DNA from: Ferrimonas gelatinilytica
GTDB taxonomy: Bacteria; Pseudomonadota; Gammaproteobacteria; Enterobacterales; Shewanellaceae
Assembly (NCBI RefSeq): GCF_039544205.1
Contig: NZ_BAABLF010000005.1
Coordinates: 500,958 to 564,957 of the forward strand
DNA: 64,000 nt
Reading direction: 5' to 3'
Shown: one piece after another, positions 15,362 to 24,945 of the stretch
How positions within the stretch are numbered: the first letter of the stretch is position 1
Layout: each line of letters starts with the position of its first letter
Notes under the pieces: generated by a model
The model's database searches: none
The model's input: only the letters and a program-made list of their open reading frames with translations
What the model was told of the DNA's origin: nothing
Position numbers and translations under genes: made by a program

Positions 15362-17058
15362 GTCGCATCGTCACTGGAGGGTAGTTCGGGCGGCGGCGTT
15401 CTGACCTCCGGCGTTGGACTCATATGCACCTGTCGCTGCGGATAGGGGATGGAGATCCCCTCCTCGTCGAAGCGGGCTTTTACCGCCCGGGTGATATCCC
15501 AGTAAACGTCCCAGTAGTCGTCGGTACGCACCCAGGGACGGACGATAAAATCCACCGAAGACTCCCCAAGCCGGTGCAACTTGATGGTGTGCGCCGGCGT
15601 TGGCAGTACCGCGGGATGCTCAGTGACGATGGACTCCAGCAACCGCTCGGCATGGTTAATGTCATCCTCGTAAGAGATACCAAACTCCATATCCACCCGC
15701 CGTAACCGTTCGGCGGTAATGTTCTTTATGGTATCGCCCCAGATCTTGGCGTTGGGTACCATGAAAACCTGGTTGTCGAAGGTTTTAATTGTGGTGTTGA
15801 CCAGGCTCATATGGAATACCTTGCCCGCGACTCCGCCGGCCTCAACATAGTCCCCCACATCGAAAGGCCGGTAGATCAGAATCATCATCCCGGAGGCAAA
15901 GTTAGACAGGGTATCCTGCAGCGCAAAGCCCACAACTAAGCCCGCAACGCCCAAACCCGCCAGCAACGGTGCCAGGTCTAACCCCACCTGGGCCAAGGCC
16001 CAGAGGACCCCTATCACCATCACCACCCGACCGGTGATCCCCACCAAAAACTCCCGTACCAGGGTGCTCAGTTTGCTTCGCTCGTGGTGGACCGCCTTGG
16101 ACACCATTTTGCGCACCAGGCGCGACGCAAGGATCGCGGCCAGCAGCACCATCGCAAACACCATGATCCGTGAAAACACCTCACCGAGGTTTTCGTTCAG
16201 CCAGCGTAAAATACCGTTACCCAACCCCTTAAGGACCGTCAGCGCGGCTCTCCAGCTGCTCAGAGCCTCCACCAAGTCACCGGTGGTTTTGAATATCACC
16301 TCGTTGTAGTCGCCGGTATCCAGTCCGAGCGATTCCATCACTGGAAGCAGTTGCCGCAGGCTGTCGACGCCAGTTTTTATCATCCGTTCGTGGGACTGGA
16401 TCCGCGACTCCAACTCTGACTTCATCGACTCCGGTTGCGACACAAGCTCCCGCTGCAGCATGGACATCTGGTGGGCACTGGCGCGCAGCGTCAAAGAGAG
16501 ATATCCCGCCAGTTGGCTGACATCGGAGCGAAAGCCTTCGACCGAACTGTCCGGCGTCACCTGCCATTTGGACTGGGACTCCAGGTTACGGGCAATCTCC
16601 CCAATCAGCCAGTTCATGTATTCAAACACCGCATCGAAGGTGATCCACACCATCAGCGCCTGGTCCGATTCGGCCGCTTCATAACGCTGAAAAACCTGCT
16701 GCGTCGCCCTCTTGGACCAGGCCAAACGCTCAATTAAGAAGCGCTGATGCGCCAGCAGAAGGTTGCCCACTACAGCATGCTGTTCCGGCCCCACAGATTT
16801 GGGCAAGCCTTTGATGAAGCGATCGATATCCCGGCTTAGCTCGGTACTGCTATCCGCGATCTCCTGCTGTACCAGCTGACGATGCAGCTCCGACTCCCGC
16901 TGTGCCCACTCCTGCTCCAACTTCTCCACCCGGGCGTCGGTTTCCGTCAGTTTCTTATGCCACTCGGTATCGACCACCGCCAACGCCCGGGGACAAAGCA
17001 AGACCGCCATCAGCATCAGCCAGAGCCTGGCCACGTTTCTCCTTACCTGGGGTGTCAT
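15355..17058 (-). CDS. MscS-family mechanosensitive ion channel with large periplasmic N-domain
   Basis: Channel protein of 567 residues that opens under membrane tension to release solutes on osmotic downshock. A signal peptide (about 1-27) leads into a periplasmic, mostly helical region (28-270) with coiled-coil character (TDARVEKLEQEWAQRESEL). The channel core follows, with the pore helix GLGVAGLVVGFALQDTLSNF and the beta domain IYRPFDVGDYVEAGG-VAGKV. The extra N-domain resembles that of the larger MscS paralogues (YnaI/MscK type). The C-terminus ends in a Pro-rich tail. Monocistronic. Confidence 0.93.
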   Translation of the reverse strand: MTPQVRRNVARLWLMLMAVLLCPRALAVVDTEWHKKLTETDARVEKLEQEWAQRESELHRQLVQQEIADSSTELSRDIDRFIKGLPKSVGPEQHAVVGNLLLAHQRFLIERLAWSKRATQQVFQRYEAAESDQALMVWITFDAVFEYMNWLIGEIARNLESQSKWQVTPDSSVEGFRSDVSQLAGYLSLTLRASAHQMSMLQRELVSQPESMKSELESRIQSHERMIKTGVDSLRQLLPVMESLGLDTGDYNEVIFKTTGDLVEALSSWRAALTVLKGLGNGILRWLNENLGEVFSRIMVFAMVLLAAILASRLVRKMVSKAVHHERSKLSTLVREFLVGITGRVVMVIGVLWALAQVGLDLAPLLAGLGVAGLVVGFALQDTLSNFASGMMILIYRPFDVGDYVEAGGVAGKVFHMSLVNTTIKTFDNQVFMVPNAKIWGDTIKNITAERLRRVDMEFGISYEDDINHAERLLESIVTEHPAVLPTPAHTIKLHRLGESSVDFIVRPWVRTDDYWDVYWDITRAVKARFDEEGISIPYPQRQVHMSPTPEVRTPPPELPSSDDATP

Positions 17059-17156
17059 CGCTTTGCCTCGACTGTTTCATGCCCATTAGCAGTGTAGAAA
17101 CGGATCTCCGCGAACGCCCGCGAACAAATACGAACGAGTCTCAACACGATCCCCTA

Positions 17157-17185
17157 TTGAGCCGACCTCCTCACCGTGATATAAA
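17157..17185 (+). promoter_or_regulatory. Sigma-70 promoter of the MerC-like gene
   Basis: TTGAGC, a 17-bp spacer and TATAAA sit about 33 bases before the ATG, giving a short leader of roughly 26 nt. I saw no convincing Zur or MerR operator around it. Confidence 0.6.
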
Positions 17186-17217
17186 GCTCGCCCTTTGATA
17201 TCCGAAACACCACAGCC

Positions 17218-17616
17218 ATGACCAGCAGCCGCACTCAGAAACGTCTCGACTCCCTCTCCATCGCCGCCTCCGTGATTTGCATGATCCACTGCCTGGCGGT
17301 ACCCGTGATGCTCCTTCTGGGCCTCGCTGTCCCCTCTCTGCTGCTGGAGGAGAGTCATTTTCACGAGATGATGCTGTTCGTGGTGATCCCACTGTCGGGG
17401 CTGGCCTTCTTCCTTGGGTGCCGTAAACACCGGGATCTCTCTGTACTGGCCTACGGCCTGACCGGGCTGGGGCTACTGATCTTCGCCGCCCTATGGCTGC
17501 ATGATCTGGCCGGTCACGATGCCGAAACCCTGGCCTCTCTCGTCGGCACCGGTTTTATGGTGATCGCCCATCTGAAAAACTACCGTCTCTGCCGCCGCTG
17601 CGAATGCTCACACTAA
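17218..17616 (+). CDS. MerC-domain membrane protein
   Basis: Small inner-membrane protein of 132 residues with four hydrophobic helices. The first helix holds the paired cysteines in ICMIHCLAVPVMLL, and the C-terminus reads HLKNYRLCRRCECSH, giving a second cysteine/histidine cluster on the cytoplasmic side; both are hallmarks of the MerC family. Classical MerC imports mercuric ion, but chromosomal members outside mer operons more often appear in zinc or other metal homeostasis, and there is no merR, merA or merT nearby. The role in metal handling is inferred. Confidence 0.8.
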   Translation: MTSSRTQKRLDSLSIAASVICMIHCLAVPVMLLLGLAVPSLLLEESHFHEMMLFVVIPLSGLAFFLGCRKHRDLSVLAYGLTGLGLLIFAALWLHDLAGHDAETLASLVGTGFMVIAHLKNYRLCRRCECSH

Positions 17617-17675
17617 AAAACCAACCAAGATAATGGTCTAGGCTTAAGGGCAAATGGATTGCTGCCCTTAAGCCA

Positions 17676-18290
17676 ATGTCGGAAAACGCCCTAAAATCCG
17701 TCCTTATCCTGCTCGCCCACCCCAGCCCGCATCGCTCCGAAGTGAACATCGCCCTGGCTCAGTCACTGGCCGAGATGGACGCGGTGACCCTGGTGGATCT
17801 CTACCGGGAATACCCCACGCTGGAGATCGACGTTGACCGGGAGCAGCAGCGGCTGCGCCAACACGACATCATCGTTTTTCTCCATCCCCTCTACTGGTAC
17901 TCCGCCCCCGCCATTCTCAAGGAGTGGCAAGATCTGGTTCTGGAGTACGGTTTCGCCTACGGCAGCAGCGGTCTCGCGCTCAAGGGCAAGTGGTTCCTCA
18001 ATATTATCAGTGCCGGCGGCAAGGCCGAGGCGTACCAGGCGGAAGGCTACAACCACTACACCCTGGCTCAGCTAATGCGCCCGTTCGAGATGACGGCCAC
18101 CCTATGCCACATGGACTACCTGCCCGCCCTGGTGCTGTTCGACGCCCGCACCGCCGCAGAGCAGCACCGTATCCTGCCGCACATCCAGAGGGTCCGGGCC
18201 ACCCTGCGCAAACTGCAATCCAGCGCCACCCTGTCGGATGCCCACGCCCAACTTTCCCAGCTGCTACCCTCACAGGCCGACCATGACTGA
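17676..18290 (+). CDS. kefF: KefF-type quinone oxidoreductase, KefC accessory protein
   Basis: Flavodoxin-like NAD(P)H oxidoreductase of 204 residues. The opening LILLAHPSPHRSEVN and the motifs DIIVFLHPLYWYSAPAILKEW and FAYGSSGLALKGK are diagnostic of the KefF/KefG family, cytoplasmic FMN proteins that bind and activate the glutathione-gated potassium efflux channel. The stop codon overlaps the start of the kefC-like gene by eight bases (ATGACTGA), so the two are translationally coupled. Confidence 0.9.
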   Translation: MSENALKSVLILLAHPSPHRSEVNIALAQSLAEMDAVTLVDLYREYPTLEIDVDREQQRLRQHDIIVFLHPLYWYSAPAILKEWQDLVLEYGFAYGSSGLALKGKWFLNIISAGGKAEAYQAEGYNHYTLAQLMRPFEMTATLCHMDYLPALVLFDARTAAEQHRILPHIQRVRATLRKLQSSATLSDAHAQLSQLLPSQADHD

Positions 18291-20277
18291 GATCCTGCTC
18301 TACGCCTTCCTCTACCTGATCGCGGCAGTAATCGCCGTCCCCCTCGCCAAGCGCTTCGGGCTGGGGTCGGTGCTGGGTTACCTTATCGCTGGCGTCGTTT
18401 TGGGGCCACTACTGGGACTGGTCGGTTCAGAAACCCAGACACTGCAGCACTTTGCCGAGTTTGGCGTGGTAATGATGCTGTTCCTGGTGGGGCTGGAGCT
18501 GGAACCGAAGATGCTCTGGCAGATGCGCAACAAGCTGTTAGGCCTCGGTGGGCTCCAGGTGACACTCAGCACCGGGGTGATCGGCGGCATCGCGTACTGG
18601 CTGGGACTGGATTGGCGCCTGGCGGTCGCCATCGGCCTGATCTTCGCCCTCTCCTCCACCGCCATCGTACTGCAGACCTTCAGCGAAAAGGGACTGAGCG
18701 GCACCGAAGGGGGCCGCGCCAGTTTCAGCGTGCTGCTGTTTCAGGATATCGCGGTAATACCGATGCTGGCGCTGATCCCCCTGTTGGCGCTGCCACAGCT
18801 GCAAAACCGCGCCGAGGTGCTGGCGGACCCTGGAGCACACCACAGCGAGCTCAGCCTGGTGGCGAACCTGCCGGGCTGGGGTCATGCCCTGGTCGTCGCC
18901 GCGGCGATCGCCCTGGTGGTCCTGGGGGGGCACTACCTGACACGACCACTGTTTCGCATGATCGCCTCCGCCCGGTTGCGGGAGATCTTTACCGCCGCGG
19001 CACTGATGCTGGTGATCGGGATCGCCGCCCTGATGTCGCTGGTGGGGCTCTCCCCCGCCCTGGGTACCTTCCTGGCCGGCGTGGTGCTGGCCACCAGCGA
19101 GTTCCGCCACGAACTGGAGTCGGATATCGAGCCCTTTAAAGGGCTGCTGCTGGGGCTTTTCTTTATCACCGTGGGGGCCGGGATCCGCTTCGATGTGCTC
19201 TTTGGCGAGTTCCTTCTGGTGATGACCCTGACCCTGGGGATCATGCTGATCAAAGCGCTGATCCTGCTTCTGCTCAGCGGGATCTTCAAGGTCCGGTTGG
19301 CGGACCGCTGGCTGTTCAGCCTGTCGCTGGCCCAGGCGGGAGAGTTCGGATTCGTGCTGCTCGCCTTCAGTGAGCAAAGTGCGGTGATCCCACCGGATCT
19401 CATGCCGCTGCTGTCCCTGGTGGTGGCCCTGTCGATGCTGCTGACTCCCCTGCTGTTCATCCTCTATGAGCGGGTTATCCTGCCCCGCTACAGCGCCCAG
19501 GAGAGCCGCGAGGCGGACCAGATCGAGCATCACAGCCCGGTCCTGATCGCCGGAATGGGACGCTTCGGCCAGATCGTCAGCCGCGCCCTGACCGCCTGTG
19601 GCATCCAACCCGTGGTACTGGATCTTTCCCCCACGCAGATCGAAGCGATGCGCGCCGTGGGGATCCCCGCCTACTACGGGGATGCGACCCGGCCCGACCT
19701 GCTGTTTAGCGCCGGCATCGATGAGGTGCGCCTGCTGGTGGTGGCCATCGATGATCAGGAGCGGGCGGTAGAGCTGGTACAGCACTGTCGGCAACACCAC
19801 CCTCACCTGACCATTCTGGCCCGGGCCTGGGACCGGGGCCACTACTACCGACTGCGTCAGGCCGGTGCGGATCTGATCACCCGGGAAACCCTCGAGGGCT
19901 CACTGCAGGTCGCCAACCAGGCATTGGTCGCCCTCGGTACCCATCCCTTCACCGCAGAGCAGCAGATCCGTGCCTTTCGTCGTCATGAACATGGCACCCT
20001 GGACGAACTCTTTCGTCTTTGGCAGGAGGGAAACGACTGGCGCGCCAACGCCGCGTACCGGGCCAACTTCCTGGCCACGGTTCAGCAGGCCAGTACCGTG
20101 ATGAAGCGCGATCGCAGCGACCGCCACGCCAACTACGCCCGAGCCTGGGCCCCGCCGCCCAAGGGCTACGCCAACGATCTGAGCGAGGAGGACGCCAGTC
20201 ACTACCCCGCCCAGGAGGAGAACGGTGGGTCGACGGAAGAGCAAACCGGTCCCTCCCCCTCTTCATCGGGTCGATAA
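18283..20277 (+). CDS. kefC: Glutathione-regulated potassium-efflux protein KefB/KefC type
   Basis: Potassium/proton antiporter that acidifies the cytoplasm during electrophile attack. From the preferred ATG (MTEILLYAFLYLI) it has 664 residues; an upstream ATG 45 bases earlier would only add a hydrophilic stretch inside kefF. Residues 1-380 form the CPA2 exchanger core with about twelve helices (VVMMLFLVGLELEPK, then FLAGVVLATSEFRHEL), residues 410-530 an RCK/TrkA-N nucleotide-binding domain (LIAGMGRFGQIVSRAL, YYGDATRPDLL), and the last 60 residues an acidic tail. KefB and KefC cannot be separated by eye. Confidence 0.9.
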   Translation: MTEILLYAFLYLIAAVIAVPLAKRFGLGSVLGYLIAGVVLGPLLGLVGSETQTLQHFAEFGVVMMLFLVGLELEPKMLWQMRNKLLGLGGLQVTLSTGVIGGIAYWLGLDWRLAVAIGLIFALSSTAIVLQTFSEKGLSGTEGGRASFSVLLFQDIAVIPMLALIPLLALPQLQNRAEVLADPGAHHSELSLVANLPGWGHALVVAAAIALVVLGGHYLTRPLFRMIASARLREIFTAAALMLVIGIAALMSLVGLSPALGTFLAGVVLATSEFRHELESDIEPFKGLLLGLFFITVGAGIRFDVLFGEFLLVMTLTLGIMLIKALILLLLSGIFKVRLADRWLFSLSLAQAGEFGFVLLAFSEQSAVIPPDLMPLLSLVVALSMLLTPLLFILYERVILPRYSAQESREADQIEHHSPVLIAGMGRFGQIVSRALTACGIQPVVLDLSPTQIEAMRAVGIPAYYGDATRPDLLFSAGIDEVRLLVVAIDDQERAVELVQHCRQHHPHLTILARAWDRGHYYRLRQAGADLITRETLEGSLQVANQALVALGTHPFTAEQQIRAFRRHEHGTLDELFRLWQEGNDWRANAAYRANFLATVQQASTVMKRDRSDRHANYARAWAPPPKGYANDLSEEDASHYPAQEENGGSTEEQTGPSPSSSGR

Positions 20278-20285
20278 GCACAACG

Positions 20286-20316
20286 AAAAACGGCTTGCCC
20301 GAGGCAAGCCGTTTTT
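20286..20316. terminator. Bidirectional terminator between kefC and the FKBP gene
   Basis: AAAAACGGCTTGCC pairs with GGCAAGCCGTTTTT around a CGA loop. It serves two convergent genes. Confidence 0.93.
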
Positions 20317-20337
20317 ACCAACCCTTTCAGGCGGCGC

Positions 20338-20808
20338 TCAATCGATGTCGAGCAGTTCCACCTCGAAGATGAGCATGGAGCCCGGGGGAATGCTTCCCAC
20401 TCCGCGATTGCCATAGGCCAACTTGGCAGGAAGATAGAAGCGGTTCTTCTGCCCCACCACCATGGTCTGCACCCCTTCGGTCCACCCGGGGATCACCTGG
20501 TTCAACCCGAAGGTCGCCGGTTGGCCCCGCTCTACCGAGCTGTCAAACACAGTGCCATCCAGCAGGGTGCCATGGTAGTGCACCGTTACCCTATCCGTTG
20601 CCTTGGGAGAGACGTCGCCCGCCCCCTCTTGCAGTACCTCGTACTGCAAACCGGAGTCGGTCACTTCCACCCCCTCCCTGCTGGCGTTCTCCTGTAAGAA
20701 GACTTCGCCAGCGGCTTCGTTATGCGCCACCTGCTTCTTGTTGGTCAGGTTGCGCTGGTAGAGCCACAGAGAGGCAGCAATAATCAGGATAGCGAGTACG
20801 ATTTTCAA
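20338..20808 (-). CDS. FKBP-type peptidyl-prolyl cis-trans isomerase
   Basis: Membrane-anchored prolyl isomerase, 156 residues. A TTG start at 20808 is chosen because GGAG lies 7 bases upstream and the product then begins with one hydrophobic helix (KIVLAILIIAASLWLY); an ATG 37 codons further out would run into the divergent promoter region and add an arginine-rich segment. The FKBP domain (about residues 50-156) shows VTVHYHGTLLDGTVFDSS, NQVIPGWTEGVQTM and YGNRGVGSIPPGSMLIFEVELL, the standard FK506-binding fold residues. It probably acts on periplasmic proteins at the inner membrane. Confidence 0.9.
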   Translation of the reverse strand: MKIVLAILIIAASLWLYQRNLTNKKQVAHNEAAGEVFLQENASREGVEVTDSGLQYEVLQEGAGDVSPKATDRVTVHYHGTLLDGTVFDSSVERGQPATFGLNQVIPGWTEGVQTMVVGQKNRFYLPAKLAYGNRGVGSIPPGSMLIFEVELLDID

Positions 20809-20999
20809 CGGAGATCTCCGGTGTCGATGGCTTGTGGTTGCGCGCAATGTAGCAGAATCTATCGAGATTTGTGAACTCCGCCAATCTAACTGGGCAGGAG
20901 GTAACCCGCTTCTGGTCACTCCGACGCCAACAGGTGACTCCCCCGGACGCTTCCCTTATGCTGTGCGCCCGCAACCTTAACGATGGTGATGACAACCCG

Positions 21000-21854
21000 A
21001 TGAATATCCTCTCCATTCAATCCCACGTGGCCTATGGCCACGCCGGCAACGCCTCGGCGGTCTTCCCTTTGCAGCGGATGGGCTGCAACGTGTGGCCGGT
21101 CCACACCGTGATGTTTTCCAATCACACCGGGCATGGCAGCTGGCGCGGGCCGGTGTTTGCCCCGGACACGGTGGCGGAGGTGATCCAGGGGATCGAGGAG
21201 CGCGGCGTGCTGCCGAGTTGCGAAGCGGTGCTCTCCGGTTACATGGGGGCCCCGGAGATGGCCAACGTGATCCTCTCTGCCGTGGCCAAAGTGAAAAGCG
21301 CCAATCCCGACGCCCTTTACTGTTGCGATCCGGTGATCGGGGATATCGACCGGGGGATCTTCGTGCGCCCCGGCGTCCCGGAGCACTTTCGCGATACCGT
21401 GGTGCGCCATGCGGATATCCTCACCCCCAACCATTTCGAGGTGGAGTTTCTGACCGGCCGCAAAGTGACGGATCTCCCCTCGGCACTGGCGGCAGCGCGT
21501 CAGCTGATCGCCCTAGGGCCAAAAATCGTCCTGATCACCAGCCTGTTGCGAAGCGATGGCCCGGCGGACCAGATCGAGATGCTGGCGGTGAGTGAGCAAG
21601 AAGCCTGGTTAGTGGCGGCGCCGCTGCTGCGGTTCCCCACACCAATGAACGGCTCCGGTGACGCCACCACGGCCCTCTTCCTCGCCAAGTTCCTGCAGAG
21701 CCAGGATCTCAAGGTCGCCCTGGAGCATGTAGCCGGGGCGATGTATGGCCTGTTCGAGCTGACCCACAGCCGCAACAGCCGTGAGCTGCTGCTGATCGAC
21801 AGCCAGGATCGCCTGGTCTCACCGCCGCAACAGTTCACCGCCCAGCCGGTTTAG
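21000..21854 (+). CDS. pdxY: Pyridoxal kinase
   Basis: Ribokinase-family enzyme that phosphorylates pyridoxal in the vitamin B6 salvage pathway, 284 residues. The start MNILSIQSHVAYGHAGN and the segment VMFSNHTGHGSW match PdxY rather than PdxK. The C-terminal NGSGDATTALFLAKFL carries the ATP/anion-hole glycine-aspartate motif with the catalytic base. The ATG at 21000 is preferred to an upstream ATG, since family members begin two or three residues before ILxIQSHV. The 3' end abuts a convergent gene with one base between the stop codons. Confidence 0.94.
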   Translation: MNILSIQSHVAYGHAGNASAVFPLQRMGCNVWPVHTVMFSNHTGHGSWRGPVFAPDTVAEVIQGIEERGVLPSCEAVLSGYMGAPEMANVILSAVAKVKSANPDALYCCDPVIGDIDRGIFVRPGVPEHFRDTVVRHADILTPNHFEVEFLTGRKVTDLPSALAAARQLIALGPKIVLITSLLRSDGPADQIEMLAVSEQEAWLVAAPLLRFPTPMNGSGDATTALFLAKFLQSQDLKVALEHVAGAMYGLFELTHSRNSRELLLIDSQDRLVSPPQQFTAQPV

Positions 21855-21855
21855 C

Positions 21856-22704
21856 CTAACCCGGGTCCGGCCAGCGTACGCCAGCCTGGCCCAACCTACG
21901 GTAGGCCGCCTGACCGCTGAGCTCCATCTCGTCCAGCGCCACCCAGTTCATCCCGTTCGCCTGGTACCAGGCCTGACGGGCAGAAAACGCCTCATCCGGT
22001 TCCGTGATCGGCAGCTCCAGGTAGAGATCCGCCAGGGGCAGGTAGAAGGGCGCAACCAGCTCAAGTTCCCCCGGGAGCGGCTGGAAACAGGCAAACGCCA
22101 CCCCCTGCAGGTAGAGAAAGTTGGCCAGGGTGAGCTGCGCCAAGGTGCAGACGTAATGTCCATCCAGCGTCCGGTACTTGGCCTCGAAACGCTGCTTGAA
22201 ACTGTCCACCGAGCTCTGGGTGGAGCGCCGGTCCGCATCACTGCCCCGATAGGCGGACAACGCGGCCTGAAAAGCGGCCTGGGTCAACAGGGTTTTCGGC
22301 CAGCGACTGATGGGCCGGCCATCCTGGGGGGAGATCCCCTGGCAGCCCCCTTGGCGGCGGCCCGCCAGGGTCACCCACCAGTCCCGCTGCCAGCGCTGCA
22401 GGTAGCCACAGACCTGCAGCAAACCGCAGAACTCGGCGTCGATCAGTGACAGCTCGGCCGCCAGCTGCTCACTGGGCAGGGTACCCGACTCCTCGGCCAG
22501 GAGGAGATCCTCAGGCCAGACGACAAAACGGCCAAACTTTTCGCTGTCGCTGGTCTCACCACCGAGCCGCTGCCCCCACTCGGTCAACTGCCACTGCTGG
22601 GCCTGGCGACGCAGGTATCCGCTGCGCTCCAGCCGCTCGAACAGCCCCTTGGCCGGCAGGTCCAACCGCTTAGCCAATGCCGAGGTTGAGATCTTCTTCG
22701 CCAT
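21856..22704 (-). CDS. Protein of unknown function, winged-helix plus possible nuclease-like fold
   Basis: No named family recognised; 282 residues. The N-terminus (MAKKISTSALAKRLDLPAKG, GLFERLERSGYLRR, QWQLTEWGQRLGGE, about 1-60) resembles the small winged-helix module found at the end of phage antirepressors. The second half (about 165-260) shows the layout DGHYVCTLAQLTLANFLYLQG, then a run FYLPLADLYLELPI and a later RQAWY, which looks like a PD-(D/E)xK nuclease core in which the first acidic positions may have been lost; this is pattern judgement only. It lies between convergent pdxY and co-oriented topB, 120 bases after the latter. Confidence 0.7.
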   Translation of the reverse strand: MAKKISTSALAKRLDLPAKGLFERLERSGYLRRQAQQWQLTEWGQRLGGETSDSEKFGRFVVWPEDLLLAEESGTLPSEQLAAELSLIDAEFCGLLQVCGYLQRWQRDWWVTLAGRRQGGCQGISPQDGRPISRWPKTLLTQAAFQAALSAYRGSDADRRSTQSSVDSFKQRFEAKYRTLDGHYVCTLAQLTLANFLYLQGVAFACFQPLPGELELVAPFYLPLADLYLELPITEPDEAFSARQAWYQANGMNWVALDEMELSGQAAYRRLGQAGVRWPDPG

Positions 22705-22824
22705 CCATCCACCCTTGCTCAGTTACCAAACCCTGTACTGGTCAGGCTGCTCAAGTTACCAGCCCATCCGTGTGGCACCAACCGCTCTCTTCGCCTTGGC
22801 CCAACCTCCGCAGGCGCGGCCTGT

Positions 22825-24807
22825 TCAAGAAGCCGAACTACGGGACGCGCTGTGCTTCGACGTCCCTTTCCCTTTACGCCTGCCCGCCACCCCAGATCCA
22901 CTGCGACGACCACTGCCCTTTCGGCCTCGCCTTACCGGCGCCGGGATCCCGGACAGGGAGGTCGGGGGAGAGGCGGTCCGGGCAGCCTCTACCATCTGCG
23001 CTATCTGTTGTTCCAGTGCCACCATGAAGGGGCCATACGCAACCCTCTTCTGTGCCATCTCCTGCAGCTGGCTCTCCCAGCGCGCGGTCATATCCGGGTA
23101 AGTGGCGCTCTCGGGCAGTGCCCCGATCAGCCCCCGACCTGCGCTGGTGGCTCGGATCGCCTTGCCTTCCCGGCAGAGAAACCCCCTCTTAAACAGCAGC
23201 TCCAGGATCCCCGCCCGGGTCGCCTCGGTGCCCAGACCATCGGTTTCACGCAGGATCCCCTTGAGGGCCGGATCCTGGACAAAGCGGGCAATGCCGGTCA
23301 TCGCCTGCAACAGGGTGGCCTCGGTGAAAGCTTTGGGCGGCTCCGTCATGCAATCTTTGATCTCGCTGCCACTGCAAATGAGCGTCTCCCCCTCAACCAA
23401 TGAGGGCAACGTCTGGCCGGTCTCCTCCTGCTCCGCTGGCGGGCTTTTTCCCAGCAGGGCGCGCCAGCCTGCAACCTTAAGTCGTCGGCCCTTGGCCACG
23501 AACTCGCCTCCGGCGATCTCAAACACCAGGTGCGCATGAGCAAAGCGGGCCGCAGGATAAAACTGCATCAGGTACTGACGGGCGATCAGCCCATACACCT
23601 TGGCCTCACTGGCGGAGAGGGCCTTTGTCGAAGCCCGCTTAGCGGTGGGGATGATGGCGTGGTGGGCCGTCACCTTGGCATCGTTCCAGCAGCGGCCACG
23701 CAGTGACAGGTCGGCACCGGACGCCGCCTCTGTCAATGGCGGGTGGTTCTGAGCGATGGCGGACACCACCGACGGCGCTTCGGCCCTGTGGTCCTTGGGC
23801 AGGTAGCGACAGTCCGAACGAGGGTAGGTGATCAGCTTGTGGCCCTCGTACAGCTTCTGGGCACAGGCAAGCACCTCGCTGGCGGAGAGCCCGTAGCGTT
23901 TGGCCGCATCGATCTGCAGCGCCGACAATGAATAGGGCAGCGGCGCCCCCTGGGACTTCTCCTCGTAGCTGGCCGTCACCACCTTGGCGGGCTGATCCTG
24001 GATACGCCCCGCAACGTGCTCCGCCAGCTTGCGGGCCAGCAGGCGACCATCCTCGTCCAGCCAGGCGGCGCAGGCATCGCTGGGCTGCCAACGAGCCCGT
24101 ATGGGCCCCTCTTCATGGGCGATCAGGGCATCAAGCTGGTAAAAGGGCCGTGGTACGAAGGCCTCGCTCTCGGCATCGCGCCGAACCACCAGGCCCAGCA
24201 CCGGCGTTTGCACCCGCCCCACGGATAACACCCCGGTGTATCCGGCCCTCCGCCCCAGCAGCGTGAACGCCCGGGAGAGATTCATACCGTAAAGCCAGTC
24301 GGCACGGCTGCGGGCCAGCGCCGAGACCGACAGTGGAATGTAATCCCGGTTCGGCTTGAGCTTACCCAGGGCGCGACGCACCGCGTCGGGGTTGAGATCG
24401 GCAATCAGCAGCCTCTGGGTGGCGGCTTTACGCTCGGCGCTCACACCCAGGTGATCGATCACCTCGTCCACCAGCAGTTGCCCTTCGCGATCCGGGTCCC
24501 CGGCATGAACCAGGGTGCCCGCCTGCTTGAGCAGTTTGCGGATCACCGCCAACTGCTTCCCCATGCCACGGCGTGCCTTGAGCTGCCACTGGCTCACCTG
24601 GATCGGCAGATCCTCCATTCGCCACTGCTGATACTTGGCGTCATACTCCTGGGGTTCCACCTGCTCAAGCAGGTGGCCGACACACCAGGTGACGCAGTCG
24701 CCATTACCCACTTCGATATAACCCTCATGCGGACGATGGGGCTTGGGCAGGACCGCCGCTATGGCGCGTCCGAGGCTGGGTTTTTCTGCAATATAAAGAT
24801 GTTCCAT
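22825..24807 (-). CDS. topB: DNA topoisomerase III
   Basis: Type IA topoisomerase that passes single strands and unlinks catenated or recombining DNA. From the preferred start (MEHLYIAEKPSLGRAI) it has 660 residues; an ATG 20 codons upstream adds an implausible hydrophobic stretch. The TOPRIM acidic motif is HAGDPDREGQ near residue 105, and the active tyrosine is Tyr328 in LITYPRSD, the same number as in E. coli TopB. The C-terminus ends in a short basic Gly/Ser/Arg tail and lacks zinc fingers. A terminator lies upstream, so it probably has its own promoter. Confidence 0.96.
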   Translation of the reverse strand: MEHLYIAEKPSLGRAIAAVLPKPHRPHEGYIEVGNGDCVTWCVGHLLEQVEPQEYDAKYQQWRMEDLPIQVSQWQLKARRGMGKQLAVIRKLLKQAGTLVHAGDPDREGQLLVDEVIDHLGVSAERKAATQRLLIADLNPDAVRRALGKLKPNRDYIPLSVSALARSRADWLYGMNLSRAFTLLGRRAGYTGVLSVGRVQTPVLGLVVRRDAESEAFVPRPFYQLDALIAHEEGPIRARWQPSDACAAWLDEDGRLLARKLAEHVAGRIQDQPAKVVTASYEEKSQGAPLPYSLSALQIDAAKRYGLSASEVLACAQKLYEGHKLITYPRSDCRYLPKDHRAEAPSVVSAIAQNHPPLTEAASGADLSLRGRCWNDAKVTAHHAIIPTAKRASTKALSASEAKVYGLIARQYLMQFYPAARFAHAHLVFEIAGGEFVAKGRRLKVAGWRALLGKSPPAEQEETGQTLPSLVEGETLICSGSEIKDCMTEPPKAFTEATLLQAMTGIARFVQDPALKGILRETDGLGTEATRAGILELLFKRGFLCREGKAIRATSAGRGLIGALPESATYPDMTARWESQLQEMAQKRVAYGPFMVALEQQIAQMVEAARTASPPTSLSGIPAPVRRGRKGSGRRSGSGVAGRRKGKGTSKHSASRSSAS

Positions 24808-24865
24808 GGCGGGAGCCGCGACAAGTGTTAAAAGCAGAGTACCCAAGGCGTTGGTGACTGGCAAC

Positions 24866-24894
24866 AAAAAGCCTGTACTTATGTACAGGCTTTT
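24866..24894. terminator. Bidirectional terminator between rlmJ and topB
   Basis: AAGCCTGTAC-TTAT-GTACAGGCTT stem flanked by A5 and T4. It closes the rlmJ transcript (minus strand) before topB. Confidence 0.85.
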
Positions 24895-24945
24895 GGGAGA
24901 TAAAGCCGCCGCGCGGGGCGGGGCCTCGTTAAGCCCGCGGCGCGC

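Noticed and set aside
17157..17217. Zur or mer operator upstream of the MerC-like gene
   Set aside because: The ATATAA string resembles part of a Zur box but no full palindrome is present.
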